From positions 1 through 56,540 of the forward strand of contig SVQK01000122.1 in assembly GCA_015065385.1 (NCBI GenBank): a DNA stretch of 56,540 bases, written 5' to 3'. The DNA comes from Oscillospiraceae bacterium. GTDB taxonomy: Bacteria; Bacillota; Clostridia; Oscillospirales; CAG-272. The stretch's first letter is position 1; each line of letters opens with the position of its first letter. Below are positions 16,570-23,282 of the stretch, in pieces. The translations under genes were made by a program, and so were the position numbers. The notes under the pieces were generated by a model that was not told the origin of the DNA, did no database searches, and was given only the letters and a program-made list of their open reading frames with translations.

Positions 16570-17943
16570 TCATCTGGCGGCCAGAATGTCGGAGAGATCC
16601 GCCAGCCGATGCCCGGAGGTCAGCACGATGACCCGGTCGCCCGGCAGGATCACGTCTTCGCCGCCCGGAACGATGGTCTTCCGCCCGCGGATGATCCCCG
16701 CCATGAGGATGTTCGGCTTCATATTGACGGCAAGCTCGCGGAGCGGGGTTTCGGTGAGGCCCTCCGAGGACTGCTTCACCAGAAATTCCAGCGCTTCCGC
16801 ACGTCCGTCCATGAGCTTGTAAAGGGTTTCCACCTGAGAGTCCTGAGAGTTCTCGAGCGCGCGGGCATACTGAACCATCACGTCCGCGATGATGCGCCGC
16901 GGGGAGATGTAGGTCTCCAGCCCCAGCTTCTCCGCCATGGAGCAGAGCTCGTCCCGGTTGATCTTCGAGATGACCTTCGGGACCTTCTGGGAGGCGGCGT
17001 AAATCGAGATCAGAATGTTCTCCTCGTCCATGCCGGTGAGGGAGACGAAGGCGTCGGAATCCCGGATCCCTTCTTCCAGCAGAAGCTCCTGCTGCGCGCC
17101 GTCCCCGAGCACGACGGACACCCCGGGCAGGTTTTCCGAAAGCTCCTGCGCCACGGCCTCGTTCTTTTCGATCACCTTCACGTCCATGCCGGACGCCGAG
17201 AGCATCTTCGAGAGATAGAACGCCGTCCGCGATCCGCCGAGCAGCATGACCCGCCGCGCCTTTTTCGTGATAAGCCCCGCCTCCCGCATGAATTTGCCGA
17301 TTTCGGAGGGGGACGCCGTGATGCCGATGCGGTCTCCGCTTTTCAGCACGAAATCGCCGAGCGGGATGAAGACCTTGTCCTCCCGCTGCACGGTGCAGAT
17401 CAGCACCTTCGCCTTGAACCGGGTGCGCAGATCGCGCAGAACCAGCCCTGCGAGGGGGGAGTCCTCCCGCAGGATCAGCTCCACCATTTCGAACGTCCGC
17501 CCGGAAAAAGTCTCGATCTTGGCGGCGGAGGGCAGGCGCAGGATGTCGAAGAGTTCCCGCGCCGCGAGCAGCTCCGGATTGATCGCCATCGACAGCTCGA
17601 GCTCGCGCTTCATGAAGTCGAGGGACGCGTCGTTGTACTCCGGGTTGCGGATCCGCGCGATGGTGTGGCCCGCGCCCATCCGGCGGGCAAGGAAACAGGC
17701 GAGCATGTTCAGCTCGTCCGATCCCGTCACCGCGATGAACAGCTCCGCTTCGCGCACGCCCGCGTTTTCGAGCGTTTCGCAGTCCGCGCCGTTCCCGCGC
17801 ACGCCGATCACGTCGTAAATGTTGGTGACCTCGGCGATGACGGCGGGATCGTCGTCCAGCGCGACCAGATCGTGCCCCTCGGCTGCCAGCGCGGCGAGAA
17901 TGGTCGTCCCGATCTTGCCGCAGCCGCATACGATGATTTTCAT
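16570..17943 (-). CDS. trkA: Trk system potassium uptake regulator TrkA
   Basis: 457 aa with the duplicated RCK-N/RCK-C layout. First Rossmann motif 'VCGCGKIGTTILAALAAEG'; first C-domain around 'LVLRDLRTRFKAKVLICTV'; second Rossmann motif 'VMLLGGSRTAFYLSKML', in which the usual Gly-x-Gly is less perfect; second C-domain 'PLRELAVNMKPNILMAGI'. TrkA is a cytoplasmic NAD(H)/ATP-binding ring that gates TrkH. ATG 17943 follows CGAGGAAG. It is first gene of the trkA-trkH operon, with a consensus promoter 33-61 bp upstream. Confidence 0.95.
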   Translation of the reverse strand: MKIIVCGCGKIGTTILAALAAEGHDLVALDDDPAVIAEVTNIYDVIGVRGNGADCETLENAGVREAELFIAVTGSDELNMLACFLARRMGAGHTIARIRNPEYNDASLDFMKRELELSMAINPELLAARELFDILRLPSAAKIETFSGRTFEMVELILREDSPLAGLVLRDLRTRFKAKVLICTVQREDKVFIPLGDFVLKSGDRIGITASPSEIGKFMREAGLITKKARRVMLLGGSRTAFYLSKMLSASGMDVKVIEKNEAVAQELSENLPGVSVVLGDGAQQELLLEEGIRDSDAFVSLTGMDEENILISIYAASQKVPKVISKINRDELCSMAEKLGLETYISPRRIIADVMVQYARALENSQDSQVETLYKLMDGRAEALEFLVKQSSEGLTETPLRELAVNMKPNILMAGIIRGRKTIVPGGEDVILPGDRVIVLTSGHRLADLSDILAAR

Positions 17944-17975
17944 GGTACTTCCTCGTGTTCTTCCGCATTTGCCGT

Positions 17976-18004
17976 ATTATATCACAGAAACGGGATCCTG
18001 TCAA
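17976..18004 (-). promoter_or_regulatory. sigma-A promoter of trkA-trkH
   Basis: Minus strand: TTGACA (17999-18004), 17 bp, TATAAT (17976-17981), all consensus. Confidence 0.8.
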
Positions 18005-18066
18005 CCGACCCCGACCCGGCAGCAGGACGGCGCAGGCGGCGGTATCGGCCGGATCCGGTTTCTGAA

Positions 18067-18111
18067 AAACGAACAGGCGGAACCCTTCTTCGGGAGTTCC
18101 GCCCGTTTTTG
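18067..18111 (-). terminator. terminator of the seven-gene envelope operon
   Basis: Minus strand: GGGCGGAACTCCC and GGGTTCCGCC fold into a long stem over a short loop, followed by a T-rich tract. It starts six bases beyond the DUF6935 stop and separates this operon from the trkA promoter. Confidence 0.75.
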
Positions 18112-18116
18112 CGCTG

Positions 18117-18701
18117 TCAGGCCCACGGATCCGCTTCGGCGGGGATCCGGATATCGGGCAGAAGGTAGTTTTCCCACAGGAACCATTCGCCCGTGCTCTC
18201 TTTCTTCCGCAGCAGGATCTGCCGGGGAGAATCCGCGCCGGAGGAAATACAGTTCAGGCGGCAGTAGCCCTCGTTCTGCCATGTGTACGGATCCTCGAAG
18301 AACGTGACGCGGTAGGGAAGGGTCGGCGCGTAGTTGTTCTGCGGGGACGTCCCGGCAAAATAGGAGCGGATGACGTACATCTTGCCCGACAGCCTGTCCC
18401 GGATGAACTGCTCCTCGAAGGGCGACATGGGACGGGGGCCGCGGAGATAGTTCACCATCGCGTGCGTCCCGGCCCGGTCCTCTTCCCACCGGTTCAGCGC
18501 GGCAACCGTCAGCGCGGCCGTGCCGTAGGGGAGCTTCAGATCGGACAGCGGGCAGGCCTTCAGCTCGTCGAGGGAGGCCGGGAGCGCGTCGAAGGCAATC
18601 GTCACGGCGGGATACCCCTGCGCGGTCTTGCCGACGGTCAGGGAAACGCCGTTCTGTGCCTTTCCCCCGGCTTCTTTCAAAAGATCGTCGAAAATGCCCA
18701 T
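18117..18701 (-). CDS. DUF6935-like protein
   Basis: 194 aa, no signal peptide or membrane segment. Recognisable family features are 'LPYGTAALTVAALNRWEEDR', 'LRGPRPMSPFEEQFIRDRL', 'YVIRSYFAGTSPQNNYAP', and a C-terminal 'ADSPRQILLRKK...GEWFLWE' block. Related clostridial proteins are listed as DUF6935 with no function, often beside SPFH, TPM and zinc-ribbon membrane proteins as here. It is last in the seven-gene operon, 19 bp after the TPM gene, with GAGGAGG ribosome site. I infer a cytoplasmic partner of the envelope complex, from context only. Confidence 0.7.
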   Translation of the reverse strand: MGIFDDLLKEAGGKAQNGVSLTVGKTAQGYPAVTIAFDALPASLDELKACPLSDLKLPYGTAALTVAALNRWEEDRAGTHAMVNYLRGPRPMSPFEEQFIRDRLSGKMYVIRSYFAGTSPQNNYAPTLPYRVTFFEDPYTWQNEGYCRLNCISSGADSPRQILLRKKESTGEWFLWENYLLPDIRIPAEADPWA

Positions 18702-18720
18702 GCCTCGCCCTCCTCAGCCG

Positions 18721-19548
18721 TCAGTATTTCCCGTGGCTTCCGCTGTGCGAAACGCCGCCGGAGCTCATGTGGGTCGTTGTGCCGCCGCCTCCGGAACGCT
18801 CGGTTTCGCGCGGGGTGCGGGAGACGTGCCGTCCGATGAAGAAATCGTTCGCCTGCGTGATCTGCACGGTGTCGTCCCGGGCGTAGGAGCGCGCGCTCGG
18901 CTGGCTGCGCACGGATTTCAGCTGGCTCTTCATGCTCGATACGGGAACCAGACCGCCGAGCAGACCGGCCACGACGGATCCGAGAACCCTCATGAGCGAG
19001 AAGGGCTTGACGGGTTCCTTGTCGCTGTCGTAGTCGTAGGGGAAGCCGTTGTCCTTTTCATACTGGAGCAGGGCGGCGCAGGAATTGGCGAACTCCTTGT
19101 AAGCCCCGCTGTAGTTGTCCTCCCTGAGATAGGGCAGGAAGTTGTTGACGAGATACTCCTCGCGCCCGTAGTCGGTGAAGGTGCGGTTGCACGATCCCGC
19201 CGCGGTCACGGCCCAGTCCCGGTCTCCCGTCACCTGAATGAGCAGGATGCCGCCGGTTTTGTCCCCGGTCCCGTAGCCGTTCTGGTCGTAGAAATCGTCC
19301 GCGAAGGCCTCGATGTCGTAGTACCCGTACATGGTCTCGAAGGTCATGACGCCGACGTCCACGCCGTACTGGGAGGAAATGCTTTTCAGAATCGTTTCGA
19401 CCGCCGCCGCGTCCGCGCTCGAAAGAAGACCGGCTTCGTCGTACAGAAGGGGCCGCCCCTCGACGTGGGGAACCTCCGCGGAGACGGAGCAGACGAGCAG
19501 GACGGACACCGCGATCAGGGAAAGAAGCGCAAGAATGCCTTTTTTCAT
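18721..19548 (-). CDS. TPM domain protein (YdjH-like)
   Basis: 275 aa. A signal peptide (residues 1-24, ending 'SVSA') precedes a TPM fold: 'LYDEAGLLSSADAAAVETIL', 'YGVDVGVMTFETMYG', 'KTGGILLIQVTGDRDWAVTA' and 'NFLPYLREDNYSGAYKEF'. A hydrophobic helix, 'LMRVLGSVVAGLLGGLVPV' (residues about 184-202), is followed by a basic/Ser segment and a Gly/Ser/His-rich tail ending 'SGGVSHSGSHGKY'. TPM proteins are membrane-tethered domains facing the outside; the Bacillus subtilis counterpart YdjH sits beside YdjG and YdjI. The same trio is present here. RBS AGGAGGG; 13 bp after the zinc-ribbon gene. Confidence 0.85.
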   Translation of the reverse strand: MKKGILALLSLIAVSVLLVCSVSAEVPHVEGRPLLYDEAGLLSSADAAAVETILKSISSQYGVDVGVMTFETMYGYYDIEAFADDFYDQNGYGTGDKTGGILLIQVTGDRDWAVTAAGSCNRTFTDYGREEYLVNNFLPYLREDNYSGAYKEFANSCAALLQYEKDNGFPYDYDSDKEPVKPFSLMRVLGSVVAGLLGGLVPVSSMKSQLKSVRSQPSARSYARDDTVQITQANDFFIGRHVSRTPRETERSGGGGTTTHMSSGGVSHSGSHGKY

Positions 19549-19561
19549 GTTCTGCCCTCCT

Positions 19562-20710
19562 TTACATCGCCTGGAACATGGTGACGAGCAGGTAGACCAC
19601 CGCCGCGAAGATGCCGCCGTAGAGCAGGAGATACTTCCAGTACGCTCCCTTGTCCACCGGCAGGTCGCCGACGAATTTGCCCGTCTGCGCGTTCATGGCG
19701 AAGGTGTACTTGCCGCCCTTCCAGCTGGTGTTGAGCAGCCACACGGGATAGAGGGCGTAGCGGACCCGCGAATCCCGCAGCTGGATCGAGGAGCTGTCGA
19801 GGCTCACGGTCTCGTAGCCGTGCACCTGTTCGGCGAAGGTCATTTCCGCGGTCTTGCGGATGCGTTCGTTGGCGCGGTCCACGCTCTGCTCCGCCGTCAC
19901 GTCGTATTTATCGGCCAGATATCCCGCCAGATACGCCGTCTGGAAGGGGACTGCCTCGGACACGTCGAAGGGCTCGATGGATTCCATCAGGGTGTCGTCC
20001 ATCTTGGAGGAGCCGTCCGCCGGAACCGCCTCGAAGCTCATGGAGCCTCCGCGGTCCACCAGATATTCCTCGGTCTCCACATAGTTGTAGTTCCGGTCCG
20101 ACCATGCCCGGGTGCGGGTGGCGCGGAACCGGAGCTTCACGTCCGCAGAGGAGTCGAAGAGCCAGTAGGGAACGTAGATCCCCTTGATCTCGTCGAGGTG
20201 CTGCTCGTCGCTGAACAGCTTCGGAGCCATCTTCTTGCTCTTGGCGTGCATCCGGAGCGCGTCCTTCGCCGCCTTTTTGTCCAGCTTGAAGGGGATCACC
20301 AGATCCGGCTTCAGGGCTCCGGTGAAGTTGCCCATCACGACGACGGGATTCCCGCAGAACGGGCAGGAGGTGGCCGCCATGGACTCGTCGCCGACGATTT
20401 CGCCGCCGCAGGAGTTGCAGACGTACACCTTCATTCCAGCGGTCTCGCCGCTGTCCCATTCCGAACCCGCGTCGGTGTTCCAGTTGAGCTGATCCTCCGG
20501 AAGAGGCACGGCGTCCTCGGGGTTCATCGGCTCCCCGTCAGGCCCGGTCTGGACCGCTCCCGCCGCCGTGTTCAGCTGTTCGTCCTTTCCCGCCAGCTCC
20601 TCCATGGAGAAGACGCTGTCGCAGTAGGGACACTTCATTTTCTGTATCGCCGGATCGAATTCAAGCGCGCCGCCGCAGGCAGGGCATTTGTATTCCATTA
20701 ATTCCGCCAT
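19562..20710 (-). CDS. TFIIB-type zinc-ribbon membrane protein (YdjG-like)
   Basis: 382 aa. N-terminal zinc ribbon 'YKCPACGGALEF' plus 'MKCPYCDSVF'. A second ribbon in the middle reads 'YVCNSCGGEIVG' and 'SCPFCGNPVVV'. A long region with 'LKPDLVIPFKLDKKAA' and 'IYVPYWLFDSSADV' follows, and a C-terminal membrane helix 'LLLYGGIFAAVVYLLVTMF'. This is the architecture of YdjG of B. subtilis, encoded with the TPM and SPFH proteins and associated with membrane-stress responses. Here a lipoprotein gene is inserted between it and the SPFH gene. AAGGAGG lies 13 nt before the chosen ATG, rather far; Met5 (20698) would be even further. Confidence 0.88.
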   Translation of the reverse strand: MAELMEYKCPACGGALEFDPAIQKMKCPYCDSVFSMEELAGKDEQLNTAAGAVQTGPDGEPMNPEDAVPLPEDQLNWNTDAGSEWDSGETAGMKVYVCNSCGGEIVGDESMAATSCPFCGNPVVVMGNFTGALKPDLVIPFKLDKKAAKDALRMHAKSKKMAPKLFSDEQHLDEIKGIYVPYWLFDSSADVKLRFRATRTRAWSDRNYNYVETEEYLVDRGGSMSFEAVPADGSSKMDDTLMESIEPFDVSEAVPFQTAYLAGYLADKYDVTAEQSVDRANERIRKTAEMTFAEQVHGYETVSLDSSSIQLRDSRVRYALYPVWLLNTSWKGGKYTFAMNAQTGKFVGDLPVDKGAYWKYLLLYGGIFAAVVYLLVTMFQAM

Positions 20711-20733
20711 AGTCGGATCATTACCTCCTTGTA

Positions 20734-21639
20734 TCAGGAATCAAGCGTCCGCGCGATTTCCTTGAGGACGCTCAAAAGGGGTTCGTAGTGAGGGTCGCCC
20801 CAGCCGCTGTCGCTGAACGACTGCTTTTCCCAGTATGCCGAGAGATGGTAGGTCGTCGCGTCGAGGGGCATGAGTTCTTCTTCGTCCTCCGCCGGGGATT
20901 CCCAGCGGGCCGAGGACGCAGCCAGGGCGGAGTAGAGACCGCTTTCCCGGGCTGCCGCGCGGATCTCATCCGTCTGGGCGTCGGAAAGAGGTCGGTCGTC
21001 CAGTTCGACGGTATGCTCCTCCCAATCCCCGTCCGCTTCCGTCACGAAGATGAAATACGCGGATAAAAACGCTGCGCCGTCCTCTTCCCGGAAATCGAAG
21101 GAGAAGGATCCTTCGATCCACGAGGCGGACGCGGAGACGGAAAGGTATTTCAGCTCTCCGGCCTCCTCCTCGGGAATCCCGTACGCGCGGGCAGCTTTCG
21201 AAAGGAAGGAGCGGATCTCTTCCTCGCCCTCGGGTTTGACGGAGGTCATTTTCTCCGCGCCATTCTCCCATGTGAACGAAGCCTTCCGGCTCGTCGCGTC
21301 AAGGACTCCTATGTTGTGAGCTTTCCTGCCGGAGAGAACGGACTTTTCAAATCCGGTGTCCTTCACGGCCTGCCGGAAATCCCCGAGGACCGAGGCCGGG
21401 ACTTTCACATGGTCGAGCTCGAGACGGCCCTCGCCGTTGTCCTCGTCGCAGGAGAGGAAAACGCCCTCCTCCGTCTCCGCGAGGGAGAAGGAATAGCTGT
21501 TTCCGTAGTCCATGCGCGAGACCGAAATCCACGCGGAGACGATTTCCCCGGACGGACGCTTCCCGCACCCGAACAGCGCGAGCATCGATCCCGCGGCAAG
21601 GATGCCTGTCAGTACAGAGATCATGAGACGGCCTTTCAT
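20734..21639 (-). CDS. lipoprotein of unknown function
   Basis: 301 aa. A lipoprotein signal ends in 'ALFGC' (lipidated C25). The mature part contains two similar halves: 'WISVSRMDYGNSYSFSLAET' with a later 'VSASASWIEGSFSFDFREED', each followed by a 'LELD'-type acidic strand (positions about 73 and 216). This suggests an internal duplication of a roughly 130-residue beta-rich unit. I do not recognise a family. It lies between the SPFH and zinc-ribbon genes; RBS AAGGGGG. It presumably sits on the outer face of the membrane next to the TPM protein. Confidence 0.7.
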   Translation of the reverse strand: MKGRLMISVLTGILAAGSMLALFGCGKRPSGEIVSAWISVSRMDYGNSYSFSLAETEEGVFLSCDEDNGEGRLELDHVKVPASVLGDFRQAVKDTGFEKSVLSGRKAHNIGVLDATSRKASFTWENGAEKMTSVKPEGEEEIRSFLSKAARAYGIPEEEAGELKYLSVSASASWIEGSFSFDFREEDGAAFLSAYFIFVTEADGDWEEHTVELDDRPLSDAQTDEIRAAARESGLYSALAASSARWESPAEDEEELMPLDATTYHLSAYWEKQSFSDSGWGDPHYEPLLSVLKEIARTLDS

Positions 21640-21731
21640 ACCGGTGCACCCCCTTTATCTGCAAAACGGAAAAGCGGGATCCGGGGAGGAAACCCGAAAA
21701 GGCCCTCCCCGATCCGCGTCTTTCAGGGGAT

Positions 21732-23153
21732 TTACTGAACGTCTTCGTCGCCGAAGGGATCGCCGCACTCAGGGCAGAACTTCGGCGGGTTGGCGGGATC
21801 CTCGGGTTCCCAGCCGCACTTGTCGCACTTGTACAGCTTCGCGCCCGCGGGCTTCTTGGTGCCGCAGTCGGAGCAGAACTTGCCCTTGTTGGTCGTGCCG
21901 CAGTTCGGGCAGGTCCAGCCGTCGGGCGTCTCGTCGGGCTTCTTGGTGCCGCACTCGGGGCAGAACTTGCCGGTCGCGGTCTTGCCGCAGGTCGGGCAGG
22001 TCCAGGAACCGGCAGCCGGCTTCGGCTCGGGCTTCTTGGTGCCGCATTCGGGGCAGAACTTGCCGGTGGCCGCCTTGCCGCAGGTCGGGCAGGTCCATGT
22101 GTCAGCCGCGGGAGCCGCCGGGGCCGCCTGCTGCTGCATCTGCTGCTGCTGGAGTCCCGCCGCGAAGAGGTTGGCCGCATTGGCCGCGCCGCCCTGCTGA
22201 TTGGCCATGCCCATCGCCATGAAGCCGTTGACCGCGCCGTTCGGGTTGGCTGCCGCGGTGGCTGCGTTGGCGGCGGAGGTGGAGGTGGTGAAGGCGGACT
22301 GAGCGAAGGCGTCGCCGCGCATCATCGCGGTTTCTTCCCAGGTGGTGATCTTCTTTCTCTGATCCTCGGGGATGGAGGGAACGCCCATGGAGACGGAGAA
22401 CACGGAGATGCCGCGCTTGCCCCATTCGTTCGCCAGCTCTTCGTTGAGCGCGTTCTTGAGCTCCTTGGTGTGCGCCGGGATCTGGTCGTAGGATACGCCG
22501 GCGGCGGAGAGATGCGCGAGAGCGGGCTGGAGGGCGTCGATCAGCTCGGCCTTCAGAGTGGGGTCGATCTGGGAGCGCTCGTAGCTCACGGCGACGTTGG
22601 CTGCTACCTCGGTGTAGAAGAGAAGCGGGTTGGTCAGCTTGTAGGAGTACATGCCGTTGCAGCGCAGGTCAACGGACATCTTGTAGCCCAGCTGCTCGTT
22701 GATGACGACCTTGAAGGGAACAGGGTTGGCGGTGCCGAACTTGTTGTTCGGGATTTCCTTGGTGTTGAAGTAGTAGACGCGCTGGTCCTTGGCCGTGTCG
22801 CCGCCGAAGGTGAAGCGCTTGCCGATGGTCTTGAAGGTGTCGAGGATGGAGGAGCCGAGGGAGCCGGAGAAGATGGAGGGCTCGGTGGAGGTGTCGTACT
22901 TGAATTCGCCCGGTTCGGCGCAGACTTCCACGATCTTGCCCTGCTCCACGATGATCATGCACTGGCCGTCCGCCACCGCGATGATGGAACCGTTGGAGAT
23001 GATGTTGTCGTTGCCGCGGTTGTTGCCCTTGGTCCTCTTCTGGCCTTTCACCATCAGGGTGTCGGCGTCAAGAGCGTCGCAGTAGAAGTATTCTTTCCAC
23101 TGATCGGCGAGGGTGTTGCCTACGGAGCCCAGTGCTGCTGCGATAAGTCCCAT
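21732..23153 (-). CDS. SPFH-domain protein with four C-terminal zinc ribbons (YdjI-like)
   Basis: 473 aa. Residues 1-270 form an SPFH (virion-core/YdjI) domain: 'DQWKEYFYCDALDADTLMV', 'SIIAVADGQCMIIVEQGKI', 'DQRVYYFNTKEIPNNKFGT', 'LRCNGMYSYKLTNPLLFY'. An Ala/Asn/Gln-rich linker with 'LQQQQMQQQ' follows, then four zinc ribbons: 'WTCPTCGKAATGKFCPECG', a near copy, 'WTCPNCGTTNKGKFCSDCG', and 'YKCDKCGW' with 'FCPECGD'. B. subtilis YdjI is the SPFH member of the ydjFGHI membrane-stress group and lacks so many ribbons. No membrane helix, so it probably binds the membrane peripherally as an oligomer. RBS AAAGGAG. No PspA homologue is encoded in the window. Confidence 0.88.
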   Translation of the reverse strand: MGLIAAALGSVGNTLADQWKEYFYCDALDADTLMVKGQKRTKGNNRGNDNIISNGSIIAVADGQCMIIVEQGKIVEVCAEPGEFKYDTSTEPSIFSGSLGSSILDTFKTIGKRFTFGGDTAKDQRVYYFNTKEIPNNKFGTANPVPFKVVINEQLGYKMSVDLRCNGMYSYKLTNPLLFYTEVAANVAVSYERSQIDPTLKAELIDALQPALAHLSAAGVSYDQIPAHTKELKNALNEELANEWGKRGISVFSVSMGVPSIPEDQRKKITTWEETAMMRGDAFAQSAFTTSTSAANAATAAANPNGAVNGFMAMGMANQQGGAANAANLFAAGLQQQQMQQQAAPAAPAADTWTCPTCGKAATGKFCPECGTKKPEPKPAAGSWTCPTCGKTATGKFCPECGTKKPDETPDGWTCPNCGTTNKGKFCSDCGTKKPAGAKLYKCDKCGWEPEDPANPPKFCPECGDPFGDEDVQ

Positions 23154-23282
23154 GAGTAAATCTCCTTTTGAATATAAAATTGTTTTTTGGATCTATGGTT
23201 CAGCCGGGGGACGGGATCCCGCCGGCGTGAAGCGCGAATGTGCAAATGGATAAAGAGATCAGCGTGAAGATCCGTCTTCGGA

